From Nectonema munidae (lineage: Eukaryota > Nematomorpha > Nectonematoida > Nectonematidae): a DNA stretch of 64,000 bases. Below, in pieces: positions 11,965 through 34,400 of the stretch. Location: the NCBI GenBank assembly GCA_030549495.1, contig JAUIRK010000936.1, positions 496,001-560,000 on the forward strand, given 5' to 3'. Position numbers and translations under genes: made by a program. Within the stretch, counting starts at the first letter, position 1; each line of letters opens with the position of its first letter. Below the pieces are notes generated by a model. The model was not told the origin of the DNA, made no database searches, and saw only the letters and a program-made list of their open reading frames with translations.

Positions 11965-12780
11965 GGTATGATTAATTTTTATAAAAAATAAACATCACTG
12001 TTGGATTCAGCCTACTTGAAAATGGGTACATATGTGTAAAACACTTGATTTACAATTTTCAAATTCTAAATCTAAAAATAATCTAGAATTGGATTTGGCA
12101 TTGTTGATTTGTTATAAAAATGTGTGTATTTCATGTAAAATTTGAATGAATGTTCTCGTAGTCAGATTTTAGATGTAAACCGCAAATTTTGTTTTTGGGA
12201 ACAATTTTTAGAAGTGAACCATAAATTTATTTTACACTTATAGGTAATTTTGAATCCAAATGCAAAAACAATCTATAAATGAAATTGTTGATTTGATATG
12301 AAAATGAGTTTATTTCATGTAAAATTTGAATGAATGTTCTCGAAGACAGATTTTAGAAATAAACCGCAACTTTGTTTCACAATTATAAGTATTTTCAAAT
12401 TCAAAATGCAAAAACAATCCATAAATGAAATTGGCATTGTTGATTTGTTATAAAAGCGTGTATATTTCATGTAAAATTTTAATGAATGTTCTTGGAGATA
12501 GATTTTAAAAATAAACCTCAAATTTGTTTCACAGTGATCAGCATTTTCAAATTCTTAATGCAAAAAGAATTCATAAATGAAATTGCGATTGTTGATTTGT
12601 TATAATAATGTTTATATTCCAGGTAAAATTTGAATGAATGTTTTCAGAGACAGATTTTAGAAGTAAACCGCAAGTTTATTACACACTTATAGGTATTTTC
12701 AATTTCTGAATTCCAAAAATGAAATCAGCATGCCCGATTTGATATAAAAAATATATTTTATGTAAAATTTGAAGGTATAT
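11965..12780. repeat. Tandem array, about 150-bp unit, five copies, plus one different monomer
   Basis: The block GTTGATTTGTTATAAAAATG with a following CATGTAAAATTTGAATGAAT and AGATTTTAGA-GTAAACCGCAA recurs at about 12105, 12287, 12438, 12591 and 12738 (spacings 147-182 bp). Just upstream (11965-12050) is one unit of a different repeat, ACAGGTATGATTAATTTTTA then AACATCACTG and CTACTTGAAAATGGGTA. That second unit is the monomer of the array at 59.4-61.0 kb. Short frames here are by-products of the repeat. Confidence 0.75.
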
Positions 12781-14210
12781 TTTATTAGATATATTTCTCA
12801 ATCATCAAAATTTTGATTGACATTTCCCAAAAAGTAACCATGATTTAAAAAAAATTTTAACTATAAAGTGTTGTCTTCAAAACTGTATATATTTATAAAT
12901 TTTCAAAAGAGTATATAATATAGAACCAAAGTTATAAGATTAACTAGAGATACTGTCAGAATTTTGCTGAAAAAGTTTCACTTTTGATTGACAGATTTAG
13001 ACATGAAAAGGTCATTCAACTGCCATAAAAATGGTATCAAAAGATGCAGCTATCAATTTTAGAAATGTCACGAAGTATGGTAGCAAAAGATGTAGTCAAT
13101 TTGGTACAAAAGAAATTTTAATTGGGAGGAGGGAGGGCTATCACTGATAGGGTCCTATTAGTGCTGAGCTAAATCTCTTCGTTCAAGTGCTAGGAGCTCA
13201 ATGATGTAGTGACTCCCCCTCTCTTATTATTATTAATACGATTAATAAATTTCAAGTATGTTGAATCCAGTGGTGATGTTCATTTTTCATGAAAATCAAT
13301 CAAATTTGTGAAATAATTGATTGAAATACGATAGCTCATCTCAAAATTAGACTTTATCTATAAATAAATATAAAAATTTTAATCTTAACAAATGCTTTAT
13401 GAGATAATTTTTAGACGTAGAGCACAAATTCGATTGACATATTGGAAATTTTCCTAGCACCCTCTTTCTCTCTGGGGAAAATCTGTAGGATTGAAGTGGA
13501 TGCACAGAGAAACCAGCTTGGGTTAAACCTAATACTCTCTTACCACTTCCTTAGATGAAGCAATAGAATTTATAGACGAGAAAATAATCACTTAGATAAA
13601 ATCATATATTCAGAAAACTTCTAGTTATTAAAAATTAAAAGAAGATATTAAGTTTAACTTGTCGACGATATAACTAATAGAATTTATGTTCTGAGCTTCA
13701 TTATTCTCTTTTTGAAACTTCAAAAACCTTTTTCATTTCATTCACCTCATCTTAATTTTTTTTTCTTAATCTTTCATTAGCAACACTTCTATCGGATTCA
13801 TAACAACATTTGCGAAGGCAAGATTTCCTTTTTATAACTTCTTTTGGTTTGTTCATTTTTATGTATACTGCGTAATGGACATATTTGGCCATATATTAAA
13901 AAAACTATGGATTATAAAACAATTATAAGAGGTTTATGATAGTATAGATAAAGAGACGAATAAAAAAAATAAGGAACTTTAGTTTAAAAAAAGGTGAACA
14001 CAAAAAATAAACATCTTTTCAAAATATATTACAATCAAAAACTAAGTATTTCAGTGTCTTAAATAATAAACTAAGGGATTTAGTTAAATGGCAGAAAATT
14101 GAAATACTCAGCAGAATATGGTCTTTATAAGACAAAAATAATAAATATAAAATTTAAGAAATGATTTAAATCGCATGGAGCATCCAGTCGAGAAATAGCA
14201 GGAGCAAACG
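12781..14210. other. Intergenic downstream of ETFA, no gene seen
   Basis: AT-rich with scattered less AT-rich patches. No conserved ORF, terminal repeats or RNA gene recognised. It should hold the ETFA 3' UTR next to 14211. Confidence 0.4.
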
Positions 14211-22820
<8,610 letters not shown>

Positions 22821-22949
22821 CTTAAAGACAAAATATGAGAAAGTATAGCATTGAGTGGCTGTACTTTAAACGTAGCGTTATGAGATGTTCAAGTTTTATC
22901 ATTCGCTAATTTTAGAGTTCCAAAAAAGGAGTTTATACAAATTCAACTC

Positions 22950-23145
22950 TAAATAGTATTGATCATCTCTTTTTTGGCATAAAAACGCATCTTTTACTTT
23001 CAAAGTATTTTTGATATAAATTATATATTTGTAAGGAATAAAAAAATTATTCACTTTTTCAAACCCCCTTTTTTATTTCGGTTTGATGGTTCAAAAATCT
23101 GACAATATTATTCAGCGGCCATTATAACGATAAAAGTATATAAAA
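22950..23145. repeat. Dispersed repeat family R, copy 2
   Basis: Shares AAAACGCATCTTTTACTTTC, AAAGTATTTTTGATATAAAT and AAAATCTGACAATATTAT with the copies at 5500 and 26410, in the same orientation. Confidence 0.5.
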
Positions 23146-24057
23146 TAATCTGAGGGTCTCAAGTGAGTTAAATCGACATTTTGAATACCAGGCTGGATAC
23201 CGGATGGTTAAATTTTTAGCCAAATATTCACGCGACCGGAAATAATTATGTACTTAGTTTTCAGGATATCTGGTTCTTCCCTACTGCACAGTTTATTTAT
23301 ATGTAAGTGTATTTAAAATAAACTTGCGTATTTTGTAAAATTTAATTCCAATATTTTACTTATAATTATACAACTTATCTATTTATGCAATATTAAAAGG
23401 TTCTGCTTCATTTTAGGAAATGAATAAATTTAATAAATTTCATTAATAATTTAATGAATTTTTCTCTTAATCGAATTTTTTTAAAACATTTCTGAAATAT
23501 ACTATATATCTATATTTTCAGGGTTTTTATATTTTTTTAAGATTTTCTTCAACGCTATGCCAGACAAAAATTCATTTTTTTTTAAATTTTAGGAATATAC
23601 TATTAACATTTGTTTTAAATCAGAGACCTTCGAGGCTTAATTGGCAAATATAGAAAATTATGTTGGAGAACTTCTTAATTTTGATTTAACGAACCTGGGA
23701 ATTTCTTCTTACTCTACACATATAGATAGATACAACAGCTGAAGATATTGATGACGCCTATAATTTGGATAAAAGTTTTTTTTGTCTTTTTTGCTTCGCT
23801 TTATGGTTTCTTTTTTTTGGGTGGTTTTCAAACTGAAGTCCGCATGCCACGAAGAAATTCCATGGAGATCGAGGAGGGGACACTGAGTGAATCGCTTTTT
23901 CACAAAATATTGCACCCATATTGGGTCATTTGCCATTTTTGCCAATAAATCACATTTAAAAAGAATAAATAAGTTAGTTCTTGAATTGAGTACTATTTTT
24001 TTGTTATATTGCTTTTCATGACTAATTTGTAAATGTGCATTTTTCTTAACTGCTAAA

Positions 24058-25340
24058 AAAATGAAATATGACGACTCACACTTGAAATTTCGTTTTACTG
24101 CATTAACGTCTGGTGGGGAAGAGGAACATAAGTGTATTTTGTGTTCTGAAGTGTTGGCATCCACTTTTTTAAAGCCCGTCAAGTGAAGCTTGCGCCAGAA
24201 GTGAAGCACTCGAGTTCGGTAAACAAAATTATTGGTTGAACGATTGAACAAATTCATGTTTGATAAATAACATAGGAATGTTTTTGCAAAATAAACTTGT
24301 CTCAGCCTTGTGTTTACGTACAATATGTATAATGTATATGACAAGAACCTGTAGAGAATTTTTTATTTTGCAAAACTCACCAATAGAGCTGTAAGAGAAA
24401 GATTTGACAAAGTGATAAAAATTTTTACAGCACATGGTATTAAGTCGGAATCTTGATTTCTTTAGATGTTTTCAATAAAGTCATTAAAAAAGTGTATTTC
24501 ATTAAAGCAAATGCTTCAAATCTTGTTTGTTTTCAATTAGAAAAACTCTTGCTGCAACTCAAACATGAGGTGGCTTTTCAAAGGAAAATTTTCCAAGCGA
24601 TACTATGGAAAGAAATCCAGCAATTTCTGGAAAGCAAACTAGACATGCATGTAGAATTTTCTGTTATCCGTTTGCGTATATTCCTATCATTTTTAGTGAA
24701 CATATTTGAATATATGAATTCCTTTACCCTGCGCTGCAAGGAAAAGAGATCAGAGTACTTCATTGTAATAAAAAAAATGACAACTTTTGAAATGAAGATG
24801 GGATAATTGGATTCTTTGACAGAAAAAATTTTACTCGATTTTCGAACATTTTCATTAATAAAAATGTCCTGAAAGCCATAAAACACCGTGTAGCATGCCA
24901 AGAAATTTCTCTTTATTTTCTTAATCTAGAAAAATACTATCAATTTATAATAAACCCGTTTATAATCTCGATTAGTAATCTGGCCTCAGAAGACTTCTTA
25001 AAGAACAGTTTATTGATTTGAATAATCATTGAGGAGGTGCAAAACATGATTTTCTGAAATATCTCAGCGAGATTTCGATTGAAATGGGATAGTCCTATGC
25101 TTGCAAAGATTGCTCTGAAAGCTGATTCGATTTGCCATTGAAACCAAATCTCAAAACAGATTGGAAGTGAGTAATGATATAAAAGTTGCATTGGACAAAA
25201 CAGCCAAATTTAGACAAACTGGTTAAGAAAAAGCAGATGGTATCGATCCCATTGAAAATTGGATATCCGACAACCCCACTATCCTATGCAATATTGATTA
25301 GGAGCTAAAAGATATTTATCAGCCTCTCATCTAACTAATT
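24058..25340 (+). pseudogene. Decayed hAT transposase, SCAND3/ZBED5-like, with BED-type finger
   Basis: The frame at 24058-24186 reads KYDDSHLKFRFTALTSGGEE followed by HKCILCSEVLASTFLKPVK, the zinc-finger start typical of the SCAND3/ZBED5/FAM200 hAT group. It then stops. Farther on, different frames give MRWLFKGK (the RWLS-GK block of the core), LWKEIQQFLESKLDMH, and FLSFLVNIFEYMNSFTLRCK (the L..IF..LN.LN..LQGK block), all in the expected order. Several stops and frameshifts make it dead. The long minus-strand frames here (23709-24344, 24578-24901) are antisense shadows. Confidence 0.8.
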
Positions 25341-26409
25341 GTCAACAAGCCTGGTTCATATCAAATGAATTAGTTACAGGCCGGTATACAGCATAAAAAT
25401 GGGGGGTTCTTGTAATAAAAAATTTATAAAACTACCATACATATCTTATCGTTTTACTTGCTACATAACTATTGCTATATAAAAAAGTAGACTTTCTTGG
25501 TAGATTGAACCCTATACTTTTATCATTCTTTATAAATCTTATTCTATATTTGGTTGTTGTTTTTCCATTCCTAACCTAACGCCCTATTTTGTAAAAGTTT
25601 TTCTTAATCTGACATTTAAACCCTTTTTGTGCCATTGCGAATATTGCAGAATCACTGATAGAACAGAAATAAAGTACACAAAATAAAAAATAGATTCGAA
25701 TAAATGAAAAACAAAAAAAAGGGGGCGGGGGCTCGATTATTCTGTAGTGAAATCTATTGTGGCTTAAAATAACATTTTTAGCAACGAAATGTTACCAAGC
25801 TTGATTAGTAACAAAGAATCATCTTATAAAATCTTCATATTCTACCTACACATATATTCAGTCAGTAAAGGAAATTGTTTGAAAATTTATTTAGGATTTG
25901 TTCTGTAGGGGTGAAACTAAATTTTGCATTTTAAAATTTTTGGAAGAAACTACAAACTTTAAATTTATATAAAATAGCAATTCCAATCGCTATGTTATAC
26001 GCTAAAAATAACATGAAAATGATTTTGTACTAAGTTTTATCAAAAAAATATTAGGCAGTGTAAAAACTTTGTCAACTATTCGAAGAAATCTTGATAAAAA
26101 AAATTATTGGAGGGGAAAGGCTTTTTTGCCCCCCGGATTTAATCTTATAAGTATCATTATAAACTTTTCCAAAGAAAAAAATGTGTGGATATGTCATAAT
26201 GTAAAAGTAAATGATAAACTTTCCTAAAGAATAGCCACTCCAAAATTTTATCTCCTGAAGAATAACCACCTCATAAGTAAAACTATAAAGGTGGAAGAAA
26301 GCATTTTCAAAATTTAAGAAATTTATTTCCAAATTCAATAAAAAAAATTAAATTTTAAAATTAAATGGATAATCTCAATTTTTTACTTATTTAGGTTGTA
26401 TAAATCTAG
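25341..26409. other. Intergenic, nothing identified
   Basis: A/T-rich, with one short G-rich run at about 25720. No gene or element boundary is visible. Confidence 0.4.
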
Positions 26410-26595
26410 ATTAAAATATGAATAATAATCTTATATTTAGTATAAAAACTTATCTTTTACTTTCATGTATTTCCAATATTAAATATTTTTATGAATAAAA
26501 TTTTTGTTTTCTCAAACAAAAATTTATCCCTTTAGTAATTAGAAAATCTGACAACACTATGTTAAATCCTAAGAAAAAAATCCATTATAAGGTAC
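26410..26595. repeat. Dispersed repeat family R, copy 3
   Basis: Carries AAAACTTATCTTTTACTTTC and AGAAAATCTGACAACACTAT in the same order and spacing as the copies at 5500 and 22950. Confidence 0.5.
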
Positions 26596-27776
26596 CTTGA
26601 ATATATTAGTAGGTCTGGAAAAGATTGACATATTAAAAATTCAGACCGATTAAACTTAATAAAAAATTAACTTATTCGATGTATTGACATTTCTTTATCT
26701 GAGATCACTGTTATTTCACTACTTTGGTTCCAACATTCGAGTTAAATCTTAAAATTGAATGGCTTAAAAAAGCTATCTACTTCAGCCACTTAGTTAATGG
26801 ACTCTTTCTAGAGAATGTAATATGCTATTTGTCTTTCATTCCTGGTTTGCCTCATTCTGATGGAAAATTTGACCATAGAAAGATTCTTAAACTTGAAAAG
26901 CGTGAAAATATCGTCAGGAAGACTTTAGGTAGGTTTTACGATGTGAGAAACAAAAGTAAATGCAGAAGGAACATTTATCAAAAAAACTAGCGTATCAACG
27001 ATTAGTAAAGTAAACTTTTGGCTAACAGATTTACAGTTAACAAAGTTAACTTTTTAGCTTGCAACGGCAACTTTTGGTTTTTAATTAATATTATAGAAAT
27101 TTTTAATTTAAAAATTCTGCGATATACTCTGTTTCAGCTATTTTAATTTTTCGAAGCCGATGAGTCAGAGAGAAAAATAATTTTTAAACACTAGCAAGGT
27201 AGAAATATATCGATAGAAGAACAAAACGTTATACATGCGATCGTTATCTTACGCTTCTACCCATATTTCATCTGCCAACGAAAGCAAGAATTAATTCATT
27301 GAATGATGAACAAGAAACCTTTAATGTCATTACAAAAGTATTTATTTAGATATCAAAGCAGGCATGGATTTATATGATTTTGATAGAAGGTATAAATAAT
27401 CCAAAATAAGAAAAATTATGCCCATGTAAAAAAGGTAGTATTTTTAAAGCTTTTTTTATCCACTAATTTTAAACAAATATACTTAATTTTATGCCGCAAA
27501 CTAATCTAGAAAAATACATATAAAACATACAGATGCTGAATAAATTGAATATTCTTTTAATTTAACATTTTCATTTAAATACTTTTTAGTTAAGGATTTC
27601 GAGTTGTAATCAAATGAGTTCCAAAAATGTCATTTACGAGATTTAAGATTTGTAAACAGGATTAATACAATACTTAAAAATTGGGAAATAATTATCAAGT
27701 TTTTAAAAGTAATACAAAAAAGGGAAATTTCATGGAAAAAATTTTAGAAATATTTTTAAAGAAATGTATATTGAAT

Positions 27777-27940
27777 CAGTGGCGTAGCCAGAGGGGGGGG
27801 CAAGGGGGCAGCCCCCCCCCCCCCCCCCCAAATACCTTTTCTGCCCCCCCCCCCCCCCCCAAATAATTTTATTTCCAATATGCTTGCCCCCCTAAATTCC
27901 TTGCATACCCCCCAACTTCCATTTTTTGGCTACGCCACTG
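27777..27940. mobile_element. hAT MITE, 164 bp, TSD TATTGAAT
   Basis: Inverted ends CAGTGGCGTAGCCA and TGGCTACGCCACTG between 8-bp duplications TATTGAAT (27769-27776 and 27941-27948). The interior is mainly C runs around AATTTTATTTCCAATATGCT. It is nearly the reverse complement of the copy at 60585-60739. The 27681-27866 proline-rich frame is an artefact of the C runs. Confidence 0.9.
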
Positions 27941-28459
27941 TATTGAATTCAAGATTATATATGATTTATTTTGAAAATTATATTAGAAATAAGTTAACTA
28001 TTTTTACATTTATTATACATTCATAGTAAAAATTTACATTCTAATAAGTATAAAATTTGTGTGTACTAAGATTTTTACATTTTATAGAAACTAAAAAACA
28101 GTTATGTTCTAAGAGATCAATATAATAAAGATATTAAATATAAAGGCGAATGAGTAATGTTTTTTAAAATAGTTCCTATAATCCCAAATTCAGCATCACC
28201 CCTTCATATTTGGATACGTAGTGTTGATTTCATAATCAAAACAATAACATATCTTTTTAAACACTATAAGTGATGTATATTTTAGAAATTTGTTCTTGTC
28301 TCAATAATAATTCCTAAATTTTTTAATTTTCTTTTTACAGACTTTTTTAATCTAGTTATTTTTATTTTTATACAAATCTTAGCTTAAATGGGCCTGGTTT
28401 TTTCCTCTTATTTATTTTCAAATTATGAAAAAAAAATTATTTAATTTTAATATTTAACT

Positions 28460-31400
28460 ATGGATAAAATTACTAAATCTTTAAGCGAAAATTCCCCACA
28501 ACAGATAGTACATGTACGGGAAAATAGCGATGTTGTATTGGAACGTTTGTTTAATGTTGCCTTAGTTAATGCAGAAATTGATAATTCAGATGATAAAATT
28601 ATTGCAAATACTAGTGTTCGACCTATGAGAAATCGAGATCTTCCAGAATCTTTTTTTATTCCCCCCAATTCTAAAGTTTCTTCCACTCAAGAAAATCATA
28701 AAATGCAAAGTTATAAATTAAATTATTTACAAGATTCTTATCATTCACGTGCGCACTCATCGCCTGCTTATCTTGAAGATTCTCATCTATCTTTTAATGA
28801 TAGTTTTGGAAATGTTGATTCTAACGAAAATAGCGTTGAAGCTAATCTTTTTTATATAAAACGAAGACAAGCGAGTTATGATATTGTTGAAGATACAGAT
28901 TTTTTTAATCAACATTTATATAATCTTGGTTTAGCTCCCTTTTATAACCAGTCAAAAGTTGATAAGTAAGATTCTTATCCTTTAATGTTTATTTTAAATA
29001 ATTATACAAATCTCTTTTGTTAAATATTCAAATTTATTTAAAATGATCGTTTTTCATACTTATTTTATTAGAAATTTTTACGTAAAATGACTCCTTTACG
29101 TATTTTCAAATTAATTTTGATATTAACATGTGTAGCTACATTTCTAAAAATTAACTTGTGATTTAAAAATGAAGGTATAATGAAGCATCCAGCCATAATA
29201 GCGCAAAATAAATATATTTCTTTTAATTTTATGCTACACTAATAACTTTATCTCAAGAATTAGATCACTGATTTGCGAATTCAAAAACATTTTTGTATTA
29301 AAATTGTCAAAGTAGAGAATATGTTTCTAAATTAATTACAGACTTTTTATAGTATGGATCGAACTTAAAAGGAACTTTCTCTGCAGGAGGCGTTCAAATA
29401 TGGTGTCAACCAATTTTTGGTTATTTTCCGACCCCCTTTCCCCCCTCGTGTCAACTTTTTGCTATATCTTTTCTAATTAAGTATTGCTTATTGTCAACTT
29501 TTTGCCCGCTCCCCGATGTTTGGTTGAGATTATTTGTGAACGATCCCTTTTAGATAAGGTGTATTTTTATTTAGTTTGAAAGATACATTATATAAAGCTA
29601 TATCAAATAAAGCTTCTTTAGACTTGTGTTAAAATGAGTTATTTTAATAAAAATCTGTTAGAACTATTATAAATGATAGTTTTTTTTATCTAGATTTGTT
29701 AGAGTTCTTGATAATATAATTTTTGTGTGCTTAGATTTAATATAAAAGTCCTAAATATCACTTTGTAATACGATATATTTTTTTGTTATGCAAAACTAAT
29801 TTAAAATTAAAATATTTAATAAGTGGCTTAAAGCAGGCGTCTACAACCTTTTGATAATAAGTGCCAAACTATTTTGACTTACTCATTGCGCGTGCGAACC
29901 TCATAATACCAATGTTAGAGTATCATTATAGACACTTTATTTTATTAATCCTTGATTCCAAAAGAATGCCAATATTTTGTTTTCAAAGTATAATCATTGC
30001 TGTATCTTTGTCTTTGAAATCCCTCTTACTACCACTTTTTATTTCCATTTTAGTACAAAATGAGATAAATTTTAAAAATAGACTACTAATGAATTGAAGA
30101 TCCCCCGTTTATAAGAATGTCTTTGTCTAGATTAGGCATCTTAAGGAAGTTAATCAATTTTAGGATATTATTTATCTGTACTACTAAAAATGCAACTGAT
30201 TTCTAAAAAATAGGCATTTTTAAATTTACCTCAAAAATAACAAATTCAATTTTGTATTGTTAAAATTATTTTTGTTCAGTGGTAAATAGTAGGGGGAGTC
30301 CTCCTCGTCCCCAGATGTGCACTCTTGTTATGATTTCTCTTTGTATTTCATTTTTTTACAGTAGAATATTTCAAAGTGTTGACATCCTTATTCATTAAGT
30401 TTTCAATTTTCGCTAATGATTTAATGTTTGATGTTTAAATCTAATGGCAGAAATATGCTTTATTTGACCACATTGATTAAGCAATCCGTATTATTTCCAC
30501 TTTTAAAAAACACACTACAGTTGTCTTTCGAAACTCTTCTATAAAGATATGAAATCTGAACATCATGCGTTGTTTTTTCACACAAACGTACGATGTCTAT
30601 CAAAAGGTAAACCTGTTTGGGCGGCTTTATGATCTACAAGAAATAGCAATTTTCATAGATTCGCAGCAGAAGACAGAATTCCATGATAAATTCTAGTCTC
30701 AATTCTTTTAACTATCTCTAACTTATTTCGTGGGCATCTTCGAAGCCGTGAATACTCTCAACCTTAAACTGCAAAGGACAAACATCAATCACGCGCCATG
30801 ATTCCATTCGAACCTTCATGGCTAAACTCGATCTATGGAAATGCCTAATTTACTAGGGAAATACAACAGTTGTAGTTACATTGATTTTGCTCTTATTCCT
30901 GGTAACCTAACTTCTAATAGAATAACTATTAGCTAACTTGAAAATAGAATTCATCAGATACTTTTCAGTATCGATAGAAATTGCAAAGCCTGGAAATTTA
31001 TTAGGGACCTATTTTAGTATAAGTGACTGTTTTGAATAAAATGCAAGAGAACTTTCGTGTGCTCAAGTTTAACTCCACAACTTAAGAAGACTTCAAAGAA
31101 AGGCATCTTGAATACCATGTGATCTCACATATGGCTTTTCGAATTTTAATAATGTTTGGATCTACGTATCTTTGTAAAGCTGCAATTTCAATAATCGTTG
31201 CTATCAAGACAAAATACAGGAACAGGCAGAACGTTGATAGTGATTTATACTGTGCCCTTTCTAGTATTGAACTACGCAGATCTTGTAGCTAAAAAGTAGT
31301 CTCCGTATCCCACTAATAATATTATAAATTCCTATTGAATAAAACTATTTTCTTGCTAAAAGAAGCTATTTTGAATAAATTGATAATTTTTTCGTTTTTT

Positions 31401-34400
31401 ATATTTAAAACTTTGATAATCACATATACTGAGATGGATTCATCTTCAATGAGAACACTAAAAAATAAGTTTTATTTACAGATGCAATGAGCCGTAGAAA
31501 AATGATAGGTTCGTAGAGGAGGCCTAGTAATTAAACGGTTAAGAACCACTGGTATAGAAGACTTATCAAAAATGAAATGAAATGGAAGCTTGCTTGCTCA
31601 CCATATTTACTCAAAAAAAGGCTTATTATTTTAGGAATATATACACACACATATTAATTTCCCACTTCATTCAAAAAATGAGATCAAATATTGATCATTC
31701 TAATATTTTTAACTGATCATAAATAGTTGGAAAAAATTGCAGACGTACTAATTTTATAGTTTCCGATAACCCTGGGAAGATTTTGATGTAGTGTGTATTC
31801 GCGGTTTTCCGTTATTCACGATTAGTCTTGGAACCTAACCCCCGCGAATAGGGGAGGTTGATTGTACACTATTCGTTTGCTCTTTTTGTTGTATTTTATG
31901 ATTTTGACACACCATATACCATATTACAAAACATTTCACGATAAGAAGTTTTTTATTCGTTTTTTTTCTTTTGACATCACAGTCGTATTTTCTTATGTAC
32001 TTCCTGTAAGCGAGTGGTTTCTTAACTGCAATGTATTTACTATGATTAATTAATCTTATTCTCCATGTATGTAATATATACAGAGAGAAGTAGAAATAGA
32101 TGGCATACGCTATGTACAAGGAATATTTAATTTTCTTTTTTGCATGCGTCGTCACATAATTTCATCATCATTCTGCAGGCTATATTTTTCTTATTTTAAA
32201 AATGTTTTTTCCTTTATGTTTCTCTTTCAATTTTTGTTATAGAATCTATGATTAATTGACATTTAAAATTATATCTATTTTATCATAGTCCCGCTTTCTT
32301 TTTCGAAATCTCTCATTTTTCATGTATTAGTTTGCTTCTTTGTGCATTGACTCTTTCCTGCTTTCAAATGAATAACGTAATGCTAAATTAAATGACATGT
32401 TAGTTGTAAATGGACTTGGAGCTGTTTTATGAAGAAAATGTTGAGTTTTTTTTTTATTTGTTTTCGATTTCTCTCCATCTTTTCTTGCTTTAACACGAGT
32501 ACGATGGTCTAAAATAGCAGAACATTTAAATAGTGTCACTTGTTTAATTCCCCTTCCATGCTCAATGGTATACAGTATCCAATAAAGTAAAAGTAATCTA
32601 CTATAAGTCAGAAAATTCATTGAAGAAGATAAGCAGGCCATTAGTCTTCCAAAACACAGGCCTTGGGCTTAAGTAGGCTATGAATAATATATGATTGATG
32701 GTCACATTCAACCATCTACTTCCCATAAAAAAAAGAGAATATACGCCATATTTTTCAATTTTGAAAAGTGATTACCAAAATTTTACAAAGAGTAAAGCAC
32801 TTCTTTATTTAAAATTTTCGAACAAATTGGCGTATAACGCAAACATTTTTGAAGCATTTAAAAATAATTTTCGATTGAACGGGATACATGATTTTATTTT
32901 TATTAACGCATTTTCCTCGCCATTGCTTCTTTAACTAGTCATACGCAGGTCAACTGTGTCTGATCAAACAACTCGATACTATCTCGCCAGTGTGTTAGCC
33001 AGAAATTTCTGATTACGACCGTCAGATCGGGATTGGGAAATGAAGCGGAAATGGATTAAAAGCGGAATTAAATTAACGGAAGTGGAAATCGTTCAAGCAA
33101 TAACAACAAACAATTTTATGTAATTAACAAAAAAATATATTCATTATTTTAAAATTGATACAATTTGATTTTGAGAAAAATCTTTGGACGAGAAACACGT
33201 TTATTGTTTAATTCGCGTATACTCTATTGTAGACTCTTAGCTTCTCTATTTTCTTCCTATTCTACGAATTAATGATATTCAGTATGCACTATGCACCCCA
33301 AATAGAAATTAAAATATTTAATCTATTGTTTATTTATATTATCTATCCCAAATCTCTAGTATAAACATATATAGAATTTCATATGACTTTTTTATTACAT
33401 TCAAAAATCTTTTGAAAATTCAATTGGGAAAATGCGTTGCGGCCTCTATTGGGAAGGGGCCGCCTGAGAGCTAGTATAAGGTTTAATTAACACTTTGCTC
33501 ACTTGTTCTAACTAGAGAATAAAAGACTACCAATGAGTTTTGTATTTGCTTGAAACCAATGATCATTGACATCTAAGCTCTAAGTGTAGTTATTTATTCG
33601 CTTGTATCGCTATTATATTGAATTTTCCTTCCTACGTAAAAATGGAGACTGGACTTGTCTATGTTTCTCTCAATAAAGCATTCCTTTTGTTCTTTTACAT
33701 TTCGCATTTCTGATGATCAAAAATCTTCATTTCTTTACTGTAATGTGTTCCAAAAGCTTCAGAGCACTTTTACGAACAAGGTTCTTGGTCAAAAGAGTAT
33801 CATCATCAAGGGAAGCTTTGCACTTACACCTATATTTCACGATTCTCATCACTTAAAACAACTTGTTTTGAAGAATTACAACTATTTCTTTAACACTATT
33901 TTTCATACCTTGAATTCCATCAGTTAGTTTTCTTTTAGAATAGCAAAAGATTTAAGATCTTCCTTGAATATTTATCTGAAAAAGTGCTTGTAGCACAACT
34001 ACAAAATTTAATTTGTAAGAATTAAGGAATCGACTGCTTTTTTATCCCAGTGTAAAAACAAAAATATTTGAACTAATCGAAATTTTTTGACTTAATCCGA
34101 GATAATACAGGCGACAATAAAACTAACTACCTTAAAGTCAAGAAATGGGTTTGAAAAAATTTGTTAACCTTAAAGTCAAGAAATGGGTTTTAAAAAATTT
34201 GTTAATCTGGGGCTGGAGATGTTCTCTATTCGCTCAGTTACTTTTCAGCCTATTGAAGGTTTGTCAGCTATTCTGTACACATTCGAAACGAGAGTTAGCA
34301 GCTCTCTAGGCGATAGCATGTAAACCATTCGACAAACTTATCTACTTTACCACAATCACTGTATGTGTGATCACGTAACAAGTAAACATAAGATACGAAT

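Noticed and set aside
12315-12521. 68-codon minus-strand protein
   Set aside because: Its repeated peptide simply reflects the underlying 150-bp tandem repeat.
23709-24344. 211-codon minus-strand frame
   Set aside because: It lies antisense to the BED-finger hAT relic, has no family features, and its amino-acid pattern is that of AT-rich chance translation.
27681-27866. Proline- and glycine-rich frame
   Set aside because: It translates C/G homopolymer runs inside the hAT MITE; the same artefact appears at 60506-60746.
29834-31551. Complete hAT element bounded by CAGGCGTCTACAACC and GGTTAAGAACCACTG
   Set aside because: The flanking 8-mers (GCTTAAAG and GTATAGAA) do not match and the two termini belong to different-looking families, so only the 3' relic is called.
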